NCBI GenBank assembly: GCA_963850415.1
Contig: CAWKLE010000003.1
Location: 124,001-188,000, forward strand
Length of the DNA: 64,000 nucleotides
Direction of reading: 5' to 3'
Source: VAXT01 sp963850415
GTDB lineage: Bacteria > Actinomycetota > Thermoleophilia > Gaiellales > Gaiellaceae
Made by a program: the position numbers and the translations under genes. Below the pieces are notes generated by a model. It did no database searches, was not told the DNA's origin, and was given only the letters and a program-made list of their open reading frames with translations. Below, one piece after another: positions 34,202-42,657 of this stretch. How positions within the stretch are numbered: position 1 is the stretch's first letter; each line of letters opens with the position of its first letter.

Positions 34202-34995
34202 AGTTCATCCGCCGGCACCTGCTCACCGCCTACGCGATCGCGGCGTTCGCCTACCTGCTGGTGCCGATCGCGATCGTGATCGCGTTCTCGTTCAACGATC
34301 CGGCAGGTCGCTACAACTACACATGGCAGGGGTTCACGTTCCGCCAGTGGCAGAACTGGGACGGTGTGCCCGGGCTGAAGGACGCGATGGTGCTCTCGCT
34401 CGAGATCGCGTTCCTGGCCGCGATCGTCGCCACTGCGCTCGGGACGCTGATCGCCCTCGCCCTCGTCCGCTACGGGTTCCGCGGCCGCGGCGGCGCGAAC
34501 GTGCTCATCTTCGTGCCGATGGCGACCCCGGAGGTCGTGCTCGGCGCGTCGCTGCTGATCCTGTTCCTCAACCTGAGCAGCTTCCTCACGCTCGGGTTCG
34601 GGACGATCCTGATCGCGCACATCATGTTCTGCATCAGCTACGTCGTCGTGACCGTGAAGGCCCGGCTGATCAGCTTCGACCGCAGCCTCGAGGAGGCGGC
34701 GATGGATCTCGGCGCCAACGAGTTCACGACCTTCCGCAAGGTGACCCTGCCGCTGATCGCCCCGGCGATCCTCTCGGGCCTGCTGCTCTCGTTCGCGCTC
34801 TCGGTCGACGACTTCGTGGTGACGTACTTCAACGCGGGCTCGACGGTGACGTTCCCGCTCTTCGTCTGGGGCGCCGCGCAGCGCGGAGTGCCGCCGCAGG
34901 TTAACGTGATGGGTACCGTTATCTTCGTCGTCGCTCTCGGCCTGATGCTGCTCAACGTGCTGCTTCAGCGGCGACGGGAGGGAGTACCCGCATGA
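34198..34995 (+). CDS. potC: Polyamine-type ABC permease C (set 2)
   Basis: 265 aa, six transmembrane helices (YAIAAFAYLLVPIAIVIAF first), EAA loop LEEAAMDLGANEFTTFRKVTLP, and conserved SVDDFVVTYF. Overlaps both neighbours by ATGA. Confidence 0.9.
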   Translation: MKFIRRHLLTAYAIAAFAYLLVPIAIVIAFSFNDPAGRYNYTWQGFTFRQWQNWDGVPGLKDAMVLSLEIAFLAAIVATALGTLIALALVRYGFRGRGGANVLIFVPMATPEVVLGASLLILFLNLSSFLTLGFGTILIAHIMFCISYVVVTVKARLISFDRSLEEAAMDLGANEFTTFRKVTLPLIAPAILSGLLLSFALSVDDFVVTYFNAGSTVTFPLFVWGAAQRGVPPQVNVMGTVIFVVALGLMLLNVLLQRRREGVPA

Positions 34996-36389
34996 GCACC
35001 GAAGTCGTCCACGCACAAATCGACAGCCAGCGCGTCAAGGAACTGACCGCGCGCGAGGGGGATCGCCTCGAGGCGGCGACGCAGGAGTCGCGGCACATGT
35101 TCGAGCGCGCGCAGAAGGTCATGCCGCTCGGCGTTCCGTCCTCGTACCACGCGCGCGAGCCCTGGCCGATCTACCTCGATCGCGGCGAGGGCGCCGTCGT
35201 CTGGGACGCCGACGGCCGGCAGCTCTGGGACTTCCACAACGGCTTCGGGTCGATGGTCATGGGCCACGCCCACCCGGCGGTCGTCAAGGCGATCTCCGAG
35301 CGCGCCCGCCTGGGGACGCACTTCGCGGCGCCGACCGAGGACGGCATCGTCGTCGCCGAGGAGCTGGCGCGCCGGTTCGGCCTGCCCAAGTGGCGCTTCA
35401 CGAACTCGGGCTCGGAGGCGACGATGGACGCGATCCGGATCGCGCGCGGCCTCAAGGGGCGCGACACGATCATGAAGATCTTCGGCTCGTACCACGGCCA
35501 CCACGACGGCGTGATGGTCTCCGTCGGCGTCGGCGTCGACTGGAACGAGGTCGACCACGACGACATCCCGTCCTACCCCTACGGCGGCGGCGTCCCGCAG
35601 CAGGTCGTCGATCTCACCGTCGCGGTCCCGTTCAACGACGCCGACGCGCTCGAGCGGCGACTCGTCCGGCTCGAGCAGGAGGGCCGCAAGCCCGCCTGCC
35701 TGATCATGGAGGCGGCGATGATGAACCTCGGGGTCGTGCTCCCCGAGCCGGGCTACCTCGAAGCGGTGCGCGAGATCACCCGGCAGCACGACGTCGTGCT
35801 CATCTTCGACGAGGTCAAGACCGGGCTCGCGATCGCCGCGGGCGGGGCGACCGAGCGGTTCGGCGTACGGCCGGACATGGTCACGCTTGCGAAGACGCTC
35901 GGGGCCGGGCTTCCGTCCGGAGCGATCGGCGCCACGGATGAGGTGATGGCGGTCGTCGAGAGCGAAACCGTGTTCCAGGTCGGCACGTTCAACGGCAACC
36001 CGCTGACGATGGCCGCGGCACGCGCGGGACTGCTGGAGGTCCTGACGCCCGAGGCGTACGAGCACCTCGACAAGATCAACGACCGGCTCGTGGCCGGCTG
36101 CCAGGAGGTCGTCGACCGCTACCGGCTTCCCGCGTACACGGTCGGGATCAGCTCGAAGGGATGCGTCATGTTCTCGGAGACGAAGATCGTCGACTACGAG
36201 ACCTTCATGACGAGTCAGAACGCCGAGCTCACCGAGCTGGCCTGGCTGTACAACCTGAACCGTGGGATCTTTGCCACGCCCGGCCGCGAGGAGGAGTGGA
36301 CGCTCTCAGTCATGCACACCGAGGAGGCCGCGGACGACTACATCGCAGTCTTCGAAGAGCTCGCACGGGATCTCACGGGCTCGGATTAG
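34992..36389 (+). CDS. Class III aminotransferase, glutamate-1-semialdehyde-like
   Basis: 465 aa. FHNGFGSMVMGHAHPAVV, FTNSGSEATMDAIRIAR, SYHGHHDGVMV, IFDEVKTGLAIAAGG and Schiff-base Lys in LAKTLGAGLPSG. Translationally coupled (ATGA) to transporter set 2, so it probably acts on the imported compound rather than in haem synthesis. Third aminotransferase of the island. The end overlaps the DUF167 gene. Confidence 0.85.
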   Translation: MSTEVVHAQIDSQRVKELTAREGDRLEAATQESRHMFERAQKVMPLGVPSSYHAREPWPIYLDRGEGAVVWDADGRQLWDFHNGFGSMVMGHAHPAVVKAISERARLGTHFAAPTEDGIVVAEELARRFGLPKWRFTNSGSEATMDAIRIARGLKGRDTIMKIFGSYHGHHDGVMVSVGVGVDWNEVDHDDIPSYPYGGGVPQQVVDLTVAVPFNDADALERRLVRLEQEGRKPACLIMEAAMMNLGVVLPEPGYLEAVREITRQHDVVLIFDEVKTGLAIAAGGATERFGVRPDMVTLAKTLGAGLPSGAIGATDEVMAVVESETVFQVGTFNGNPLTMAAARAGLLEVLTPEAYEHLDKINDRLVAGCQEVVDRYRLPAYTVGISSKGCVMFSETKIVDYETFMTSQNAELTELAWLYNLNRGIFATPGREEEWTLSVMHTEEAADDYIAVFEELARDLTGSD

Positions 36390-36654
36390 CGTCACGGTCT
36401 CGCCGGGCGCGGCGCGGACCGAGCTCGTCGGGCGGCACGGCGACGGCTGGAAGGCGCGCGTGGCTGCGCCCCCGGAGCGCGGGCGGGCGAACGACGCGCT
36501 CGTTGCTCTCGTGGCGTCTCTGCTCGAGGTGCCGGCCGGTTCCGTGCGCGTCGTGGGCGGGCAGCGCGGCCGCGCCAAGGTGGTCGAGATCGACGCTCTC
36601 GATCCCGGGGAGGTAGAGCGCCGGCTCGAGCGAAAAGTAAGCTCGTCATCGTGA
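36385..36654 (+). CDS. DUF167/YggU family protein, start unclear
   Basis: About 89 aa. Family core: VTVSPGAARTELVGRHGDGW, RVAAPPERGRANDALV and VRVVGGQRGRAKVVEI. No ATG/GTG/TTG lies near the expected N-terminus; ATT 36385 overlapping the aminotransferase stop (ATTAG) is the closest fit, and GTG 36262 would add 41 unrelated residues. The stop overlaps the following GTG (GTGA). Function of the family is not established. Confidence 0.75.
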   Translation: MSVTVSPGAARTELVGRHGDGWKARVAAPPERGRANDALVALVASLLEVPAGSVRVVGGQRGRAKVVEIDALDPGEVERRLERKVSSSS

Positions 36655-37259
36655 ATCGACTTCTGGCAATCGGACTCCTCGCGCTCGCGTTCGCACTCGC
36701 AGGGTGCGGCAGCAATTCGAGCGACGAGCAGGCCGCGTCCACCAAGCCGGCTTCGCCGCCGCCGATGGCGACGACTGACGGCTGCCAGCCGCTCTCCGGC
36801 GTCTCGACGTCTCCGCAGAAGAGCTCGGCGAGCGAGAACCGCGAGACGATGTACCTCACAGCCGTCTCCGAGGACACCGAGTACAACGGGTGCTCCGCAA
36901 TCGTGGATTTTGCTTTCGAGCCTCAGGCCCCGGGACCCGGCTTCGAGGTCTCGTACCAACCCGCGGACACGGCGCAGATCGAGGACGGCTCCGGAAACCG
37001 GGTGGAAGTTGCCGGCAACGCCTTCCTCGTCGTCAAGCTGATGCCCGCGATGACCGCGAAGATCGACGGCGACCAGGTCACGAAGACGTACACGGGCCCG
37101 AGCCGGGTCAAGTCGGACGTGCCGTCATTCATCCAGGAGATCGTCAAGACGGGCGATTTCGAGAGCACCGTCACATGGGTGATCGGGCTCGACCGCGAGC
37201 GGCCGTTCAAAGCGAACGCGGGCACTGCGGGTCTCGGGATCGCCATCGACGGCTCGTAG
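36651..37259 (+). CDS. Lipoprotein with AMIN-like domain
   Basis: 202 aa. Lipoprotein signal LLAIGLLALAFALAGC, a low-complexity Ser/Pro linker, then a domain resembling the actinobacterial AMIN-like fold (FEVSYQPADTAQIEDGSG, VEVAGNAFLVVKL, FESTVTWVIGLDRERPFK). Probably anchored outside the membrane; role unknown. The GTG start sits in the DUF167 stop. Confidence 0.75.
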   Translation: MNRLLAIGLLALAFALAGCGSNSSDEQAASTKPASPPPMATTDGCQPLSGVSTSPQKSSASENRETMYLTAVSEDTEYNGCSAIVDFAFEPQAPGPGFEVSYQPADTAQIEDGSGNRVEVAGNAFLVVKLMPAMTAKIDGDQVTKTYTGPSRVKSDVPSFIQEIVKTGDFESTVTWVIGLDRERPFKANAGTAGLGIAIDGS

Positions 37260-37261
37260 CC

Positions 37262-37891
37262 ATGACCGAGGTTCGGGATGTCGCGCCCGGGCTCTGGCTC
37301 TGGCGGGTCGAGCACCCGGCCTGGCACGAGGGCTACGACTGGGAGCCGGCCGTCACCTCGACGGTCGTCGAGTCCGGCGGCGAGGTCGCTCTCATCGACC
37401 CGCTCGCTCCGCCCGAGGACGCGGCCGAGATCTGGGATCGGCTCGACGCGAACCCGCCGACGATGGCCGTCATCCTGAAGCCGGACCACGTGCGCGACGT
37501 CGACCTCTTCGCGCACCGGTACGACCTCCAGCATGCGTTCGGCCCGTACCTCTTCTGGGGCGGCGACGCGCCGCGGACCACGCTCGAGGGGCTCGAGCCC
37601 GAACGCGAGCTGCCCGGCGGGCTCGTCACGCTCTACGATGGCCGCGGCCGCAACGAGACGCCGCTCTGGCTCCCCGAGCAGCGCGCGCTCGTCTTCGCCG
37701 ACGCGCTGACGGCGCCGGGAGGCGACCTCCGCATCTGGGGCATGCTGCCCTGGCACGAGAAGCGCGTCCTGCCCGCACTGCGCGAGCTGCTCGAGCTCCC
37801 GTTCGAGCACGTGATCGTCTCCCACGGAGAGCCGGTGCACGACCGCGCAGCCTTCGAGCAGGCGCTCGAACGCGCGCCGTGGGATGGTTGA
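37262..37891 (+). CDS. Metallo-beta-lactamase-fold-like protein lacking the metal motif
   Basis: 209 aa. Overall order matches small MBL-fold hydrolases (APGLWLWRVEHP, STVVESGGEVALIDPLAPP, ALVFADALTAPGG, FEHVIVSHGEPV). Where HxHxDH is expected the sequence reads ILKPDHVRDVDLF, so the zinc site is degraded or absent. Possibly a non-enzymatic relative. ATG start 2 nt after the lipoprotein stop. Confidence 0.65.
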   Translation: MTEVRDVAPGLWLWRVEHPAWHEGYDWEPAVTSTVVESGGEVALIDPLAPPEDAAEIWDRLDANPPTMAVILKPDHVRDVDLFAHRYDLQHAFGPYLFWGGDAPRTTLEGLEPERELPGGLVTLYDGRGRNETPLWLPEQRALVFADALTAPGGDLRIWGMLPWHEKRVLPALRELLELPFEHVIVSHGEPVHDRAAFEQALERAPWDG

Positions 37892-37929
37892 TGTTTACAA
37901 CGCGCAGAGATCGGTAATACTTCGACTCG

Positions 37930-39033
37930 ATGCGGAAACGGACGATTCTGCTCGTGGTTTCGCTGTTTGGCGCGCTCGCCCTCGTGAGCGTGGCGTTCGC
38001 GTCCAAGCCGCCGAAGCCCCCGAAGCCGCCACATGGCCACGGACACGGACACCACCACATGTTCGCCTGGCACGACGTCGCGACCGGCACGACAGCGCAC
38101 TTCCGAGGCCTGGCTGCGATCAGCGCCAACAAGGCCTGGGTGAGCGGGTACAACGCGACCGGCGGCGTCGTCTTCCGTACGCTCGACCGCGGCGCGACCT
38201 GGCAGGACGTCAGCCCGGCAGGCACTCCGCCGACGCTCCAGTTCCGCGACATCGAGGCGTTCGACGCCAACCATGCGGTCGTCATGTCGTCGGGAACCGG
38301 CCCGGACTCGCAGATCTACCGCACCGCCGATGGGGGCCAGACGTGGACGCTCGTCTTCCAGAACACCGAGCCGAACGCGTTCTATGACTGCATGACGTTC
38401 TTCAACCGCAAGGTCGGCCTGGCCGTCTCCGATCCGCCGGACGGGCTCAAGTTCCGGGTCATCAAGACGACGGACGGCGGACGCACCTGGAACGTCGTCG
38501 ACCCGGCGGGAATGCCCGACGCGCTTCCCGGCGAGTTCGCGTTCGCAGCCAGCGGGCAGTGCCTGACTTCGAATCACGGGCACACCGCCTGGTTCGGATC
38601 CGGCGGCGGAGCAGCGCGCGTCTTCAAGTCGCGCAACCGGGGCCGTACCTGGACCGTGGCTTCCACACCGCTGAACTTCGGCCCGACCACGGGCATCAAC
38701 GCGCTCGCGTTCAAGAGCCAGCGGCACGGCCTCGCCGTCGGCGGCGACTTCGCAGCGCCGACCGCGTCGCCCAACAATTTCGCCAAGACGCGCAACGGCG
38801 GCGCAACCTGGGACCTGCTCGCCGGCGCTCCGGCCGAGTACCGCTCCGGTGCGACGTGGATGAACGGCAACACCGCGCTCGCCGTCGGGCTGTCTGGCAG
38901 CGACTTCAGCAGGAACGGCGGCCGCACGTGGACGCGCTTCGACGACGGCAGCCTGGACACGGTCGACTGCGCAAGCCCGAACGCCTGTTGGGCCTCGGGC
39001 GCCAACGGCCGCGTCGCCTACCTCACGCGCTAG
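37930..39033 (+). CDS. Secreted BNR/Ycf48-like beta-propeller protein
   Basis: 367 aa. Signal peptide (RTILLVVSLFGALALVSVAFA), then a Pro/Lys and His-rich stretch (KPPKPPKPPHGHGHGHHH) that could bind metal. At least five BNR-type Asp-box repeats follow (DRGATWQD, DGGQTWTL, DGGRTWNV, NRGRTWTV, NGGATWDL, NGGRTWTR). Fold resembles sialidase-type or Ycf48 propellers; no active-site assignment made. Its end overlaps the convergent RidA gene by 11 nt. Confidence 0.78.
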   Translation: MRKRTILLVVSLFGALALVSVAFASKPPKPPKPPHGHGHGHHHMFAWHDVATGTTAHFRGLAAISANKAWVSGYNATGGVVFRTLDRGATWQDVSPAGTPPTLQFRDIEAFDANHAVVMSSGTGPDSQIYRTADGGQTWTLVFQNTEPNAFYDCMTFFNRKVGLAVSDPPDGLKFRVIKTTDGGRTWNVVDPAGMPDALPGEFAFAASGQCLTSNHGHTAWFGSGGGAARVFKSRNRGRTWTVASTPLNFGPTTGINALAFKSQRHGLAVGGDFAAPTASPNNFAKTRNGGATWDLLAGAPAEYRSGATWMNGNTALAVGLSGSDFSRNGGRTWTRFDDGSLDTVDCASPNACWASGANGRVAYLTR

Positions 39034-39424
39034 CAAGCGCGACCGCTTCGATCTCGACCAGCTGGCCCGGGTAGCCGAGGGCCGCGACCCCGAGGAGTGT
39101 GCTCGGCGGTCTCGCCGGCGCGAAGCTCTCCTCGACCACGCGCCAGGCCCGAACGAGCTGGGCGCGATCGGACGAGGCGACGTAGATCGTCGTCTTCAGC
39201 ACCTGCTCGAACCCGGAGCCGGCCGCCTCGAGCGCAAGCAGCAGGTTCTCGACCGCCGCGCGCGCCTGCAGCTCGTAGTCGCCCGGGCCGACGACCTCGC
39301 CCGCGTCGTTCAGCGGGCAGGCTCCGGCGGCGAATACGAGCCTCGCCCCGGGCGGCGCGAGCGCGGCATACTCGTACGGCGCTCCGGCGTGGAGGCTAGG
39401 CGGGCTGACGAACTCGGGTCGCAT
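39023..39424 (-). CDS. RidA family (Rid/YjgF) protein
   Basis: 133 aa. Members hydrolyse reactive enamine/imine intermediates. LVFAAGACPLNDAGEVVGPGD, ENLLLALEAAGSGFEQVLKTTIYV and the C-terminal LVEIEAVALA fit. The Arg that binds the substrate carboxylate in RidA is not evident (ALGYPGQLVEIEA), so it may belong to another Rid subgroup. Confidence 0.8.
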   Translation of the reverse strand: MRPEFVSPPSLHAGAPYEYAALAPPGARLVFAAGACPLNDAGEVVGPGDYELQARAAVENLLLALEAAGSGFEQVLKTTIYVASSDRAQLVRAWRVVEESFAPARPPSTLLGVAALGYPGQLVEIEAVALASA

Positions 39425-39465
39425 GGCCCACGACGCTAGCTGATCGATTAGCCTCCCACACCGTC

Positions 39466-39810
39466 ATGGCCGAGCGCTGGCTGGAGCTCGACGCCGTCCT
39501 CAGGGAGCGCTTGCGCGACGTGCTCCGGGAACCGCCGCGTCCGGTCACTGAGACGGAGCTCCGGAGCCTGCTCGAAGAGGGCCGGGCGTGCATGCTCATC
39601 CTGAGCGCCGAGCTCGACCGGCTCGAACGGCGGCTCGCGGAACTTGACCGCGATCCACACGCTTCCTTCAGCGCGCTCACCGACGCGTTTCGCCGCGTGA
39701 GCGAGTTCCGGGCGCACATCGAGGGGTTGCGCGACCTGTTGTCCGCCCTCGAGTCGCGAGCTCGGGAGGTCCGCGCCGCCTGGCAACGGCAGGTCACGGA
39801 CCGGGCCTGA
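39466..39810 (+). CDS. Predicted coiled-coil protein (hypothetical)
   Basis: 114 aa, almost entirely charged helix with heptad leucines (LRERLRDVLREP, LILSAELDRLERRLAELDRD, LRDLLSALESRAREVRAAW). Cytoplasmic, probably oligomeric. No family recognised. It has the codon bias of its neighbours and converges on the glyoxalase gene with a 4-nt gap, which supports a real gene. Confidence 0.55.
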   Translation: MAERWLELDAVLRERLRDVLREPPRPVTETELRSLLEEGRACMLILSAELDRLERRLAELDRDPHASFSALTDAFRRVSEFRAHIEGLRDLLSALESRAREVRAAWQRQVTDRA

Positions 39811-39814
39811 GCGG

Positions 39815-40192
39815 CTACGTCCCTCGGCGCTCGATCAGCTCGATCCTGTACTCGTCAGGATCGCGCACGAAACACAGCCGCGAACCGCCTTCGCGGACCG
39901 AGTACGGCGGCCGCTCGGGCTCGATGCCTTGCGCAGCGAGGCGCTCCAGGGTCGCGTCCAGATCGTCGACCGTGACCGCGATGTGGCCGTAGCCCGTGCC
40001 GATCTCGTACGAGTCGACGCCGAAGTTGTAGGTCAACTCGAGCCGGTCGTCGTCGCCCGGCAGGCCCATGAAGACGTTGACCGCCTCGTCGCCGATCGGC
40101 AGGCGGCCGCGCTCCTCGAATCCGAGCGCCTCGTAGAACGCCACGGAGCGGTCGATGTCGGTGATCCGGTAGCAGGTGTGGATGAGCTCCAC
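39815..40192 (-). CDS. Lactoylglutathione lyase-like glyoxalase I
   Basis: 125 aa VOC protein, usual GloA length. Metal ligands by comparison with E. coli GloA: His in LIHTCYRITD, Glu in LELTYNFGV, His in YGHIAVTVDD, Glu in YRIELIE. Converts the methylglyoxal-thiol hemithioacetal; in Actinomycetota the thiol is more likely mycothiol than glutathione (inference). GTG start. Confidence 0.87.
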   Translation of the reverse strand: MELIHTCYRITDIDRSVAFYEALGFEERGRLPIGDEAVNVFMGLPGDDDRLELTYNFGVDSYEIGTGYGHIAVTVDDLDATLERLAAQGIEPERPPYSVREGGSRLCFVRDPDEYRIELIERRGT

Positions 40193-40212
40193 TCCCGGAT
40201 CTTGACATGCGC

Positions 40213-40248
40213 CCGAGGCCCCGCGGGCTGGTGCTCGCGGGGCCTCGG
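40213..40248. terminator. Strong hairpin between gloA-like and haloperoxidase genes
   Basis: Perfect 13-bp stem CCGAGGCCCCGCG / CGCGGGGCCTCGG with a 10-nt loop, just beyond the haloperoxidase stop on its strand. Probable terminator of that gene, insulating the glyoxalase start; no T-run. Confidence 0.65.
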
Positions 40249-40259
40249 CGTGTTGTCGG

Positions 40260-41525
40260 TCAGTGGTTGTGTGTTTGGTGGAAGTTGTGGTTGAGGATGT
40301 AGTGGGTGGTCTGTTTGGCGAGGAGGTCGCCGTCGGTGGTTGATTTGCGGAAGTGGAGGCCGCCCCAGATGCGGGCGTTGGCGACCTCGGCCCTGATCTC
40401 GCTCAACCGGTCGAAGGTGTGGGTGGTGCCGGTCACGGTGCTGTTCATCGACCAGGGGACGTGGTTGGTGCCGAAGTAGGCCTTGAGCGCCCGGGTGACG
40501 GCTCCGGTGAAGCAGGCGTGCCCGGATGGGTACTCGGGGTGGTTGCCGAGGAAGAGGTGCGTCCAGGTCGGGTCCTGGAGCGTGTCCGGGTTCCCGTCCG
40601 TGTCGGCGCGCTGGATCGCGGTCTGCGGCCGCCAGAACAGGTAGTGGAACTTCGCCTCCCAGCAGCCGACCAGCGAGTCTGCGGCGGAGACGTGCACCAT
40701 CGCCAGCATGCGGGCCGTCTCGACCGTGTCCAGGCCGTGCTCCATGGCGAGGTTGCGCAGGTTGCGGCTGAACAAGACCATCGCCTGCTCCGTCCAGAAC
40801 CGGGCGACCTCGGTCTGCTCCGGCGTCCGCTCCGCACTGTCGACCCGGCCGAGGCGCTTGACCTCGTTGAACTCCCGCGTATACGCGCGGCTCGTCAGAG
40901 CGTTGGGGCCGCCCGGGCGGAAGCGCGAGTTGTCGTCGAACGCCAACGGCCGCACCTGCTTCAACTTGATATCGACCGGCGTGCTGTTGAACGGAATCGG
41001 CTCGAACACACCCGGCCCCGGCGGCGGCTGCACCCACTGAACGACGTTGTCGAACCCGTCGTCCGCACGCAGAGCGATGTACGCGGCGGCGACCGCCTGC
41101 CCGAGGCGAATCCCGTTCGTCTTCGCCTCGCCATCCGGGATGCCGCCCAGGAAGGTCGCATAGGCGGCCTCGACGACCGAGGCCTGCCCCGGCACACGCC
41201 AGACCAGCACCCCGCGCGCCGCGGCGGCCACCGCCGCGTCCACCAACGTCGGCCCCGAGCTTCGGATCGAGACCGCAAACGGCTCGTATCCGCCGTCAAC
41301 CGACATCACCGCGTCGTAGATCGCCGCATGGACGAGCCCGTTCAGCACCTCGGAGCTCGCGGGCGGCCGGCCGACCGAGATCGTGTTCTCGGCGACCTGG
41401 CTCCAGTACAGAACAGCATTCGGATCCGAAGACGGCCGAGCCGGCTGCGCCCGGCCACGCGTACTCGAAGCCGCACCCGCCGAAACGAGCGCGAGCGCGA
41501 CAAGGGCGAAGAGCATGCGTTTCAT
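40260..41525 (-). CDS. Secreted vanadium-dependent haloperoxidase / PAP2 superfamily protein
   Basis: 421 aa with a Sec signal (RMLFALVALALVSAGAASS). Vanadate/phosphate-site motifs in order: Lys and Arg-Pro in KFHYLFWRPQTAI, PEYPSGHACFTGA (catalytic His), and ARIWGGLHFRKSTTDG (Arg, His, Asp). Oxidises halides with H2O2, or acts as an acid phosphatase. ATG start with AGGAAGGAA upstream. Divergent from a LuxR regulator with a perfect palindrome between them. Confidence 0.87.
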   Translation of the reverse strand: MKRMLFALVALALVSAGAASSTRGRAQPARPSSDPNAVLYWSQVAENTISVGRPPASSEVLNGLVHAAIYDAVMSVDGGYEPFAVSIRSSGPTLVDAAVAAAARGVLVWRVPGQASVVEAAYATFLGGIPDGEAKTNGIRLGQAVAAAYIALRADDGFDNVVQWVQPPPGPGVFEPIPFNSTPVDIKLKQVRPLAFDDNSRFRPGGPNALTSRAYTREFNEVKRLGRVDSAERTPEQTEVARFWTEQAMVLFSRNLRNLAMEHGLDTVETARMLAMVHVSAADSLVGCWEAKFHYLFWRPQTAIQRADTDGNPDTLQDPTWTHLFLGNHPEYPSGHACFTGAVTRALKAYFGTNHVPWSMNSTVTGTTHTFDRLSEIRAEVANARIWGGLHFRKSTTDGDLLAKQTTHYILNHNFHQTHNH

Positions 41526-41585
41526 GGGGTTTCCTTCCTCTCGTTGACTGAGAGATCAGGATCCGCGGCACCCGTGATTGAGTCC

Positions 41586-41603
41586 ATACGACATTTGTCG
41601 TAT
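41586..41603. promoter_or_regulatory. Operator-like palindrome between haloperoxidase and LuxR genes
   Basis: ATACGACA-TT-TGTCGTAT, perfect 8-bp arms around 2 nt, 14 nt before the LuxR ATG and about 60 nt before the haloperoxidase start. Size and symmetry suit a dimeric LuxR/NarL-type regulator. Confidence 0.65.
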
Positions 41604-41616
41604 TTTCAGAAGCGCC

Positions 41617-42609
41617 ATGACGAGGCTCCGCAACTCGGATCTGCAGGCCGTCGTCGATTTTCTCGGCGAGGCGAGCTCGATCGATGGGCCCGACCCCTTC
41701 CCGCGACCGCTGCTCGCGTCATTCGGGCGGCTGGTCCCCAGCGATGCTGTCGCCTATTGCGAGCTCGACCGCGTCCGGAGGGTCGTTCTCAGGTTCGAGG
41801 TCTTCCCAGGCGAGCTGGACGGACCAGTGGAACCGTCCTACTGGGACGTCCGGCACCAGCATCCCGTCTGCCACCACCACGAGGTGACGCGCGACTTCCG
41901 CGCCCTGAAGATCTCCGACTTCCTGACCAGGGCAAAGCTCCGCTGCACGGACATCTACTGGGACTGGCTTCACCCCTGGAGCAGGGAGTACGAGATGACC
42001 GTCGGGCTCGACGCTCCGCTCTCGCACACGAAGGTCTTCCTCTTCGACCGCGCGGGAGGACGCGACTTCAGCGAGCGCGACCGAGCGGTTCTGGACTTCC
42101 TGCGGCCGCGGCTCGCGAACCTGTACGAGGCGGCTCAGGCGCGGCGCCGCGCCTCTCAGGCTCTCGCGCTACTCGAGGAGGCGGACGCGGGGCTCGTGAT
42201 CCTCGACGGCACAGGCCGGATCGAGCACGCCACGCCGGAAGCGCTGCGGCTCCTGTCTGCCTACTTCCGCGAGCGTCGAAGCGGTCTGCCCGAGCAGATC
42301 GCCGGCTGGTTCCTCGAGCAGCAGCGGACCCCGAGCCCGGAACCGCTTCGGGTCGAAGGCGAGGAGCAGTCGCTGATTGTCCGCCTGGTCGGCGGCGCGC
42401 TGCTGCTCGAAGAGGAGCGGGTCGCGCCTCCGCTCACCGACCGTGAGCGCGAGATCCTCGAGCTCGTCGCAGCCGGGAAGACGAACGCCGAGATCGCCGA
42501 GGCGATCTGGATCGCCCCGGGCACCGTCCGCAAGCACCTCGAGAACGTCTACGAGAAGCTCGGCGTCCACAGCCGGACGGCGGCCGTGGCCACGCTCAAC
42601 GGCGACTAG
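41617..42609 (+). CDS. LuxR family transcriptional regulator
   Basis: 330 aa from ATG 41617, preferred over TTG 41578 because the latter would put the palindrome inside the gene. A long N-terminal sensory part (YCELDRVRRVVLRFEVFPGEL; YWDWLHPWSREYEMTVGLD) without a receiver domain, a PAS-like stretch (EADAGLVILDGTGRIEHATPEA), and a C-terminal NarL/LuxR helix-turn-helix: LTDREREILELVAAGKTNAE, IWIAPGTVRKHLENVYEKLG. Probably controls the divergent haloperoxidase gene and itself. Confidence 0.88.
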   Translation: MTRLRNSDLQAVVDFLGEASSIDGPDPFPRPLLASFGRLVPSDAVAYCELDRVRRVVLRFEVFPGELDGPVEPSYWDVRHQHPVCHHHEVTRDFRALKISDFLTRAKLRCTDIYWDWLHPWSREYEMTVGLDAPLSHTKVFLFDRAGGRDFSERDRAVLDFLRPRLANLYEAAQARRRASQALALLEEADAGLVILDGTGRIEHATPEALRLLSAYFRERRSGLPEQIAGWFLEQQRTPSPEPLRVEGEEQSLIVRLVGGALLLEEERVAPPLTDREREILELVAAGKTNAEIAEAIWIAPGTVRKHLENVYEKLGVHSRTAAVATLNGD

Positions 42610-42657
42610 GTCCTTTGGCTCTCTAGTTTCGCCGCGCCGCCGCCGATAAGGGCTGAG

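Noticed and set aside
41578..41616. LuxR start at TTG 41578
   Set aside because: Would place the operator palindrome inside the coding region and add residues unlike the family; ATG 41617 fits better.
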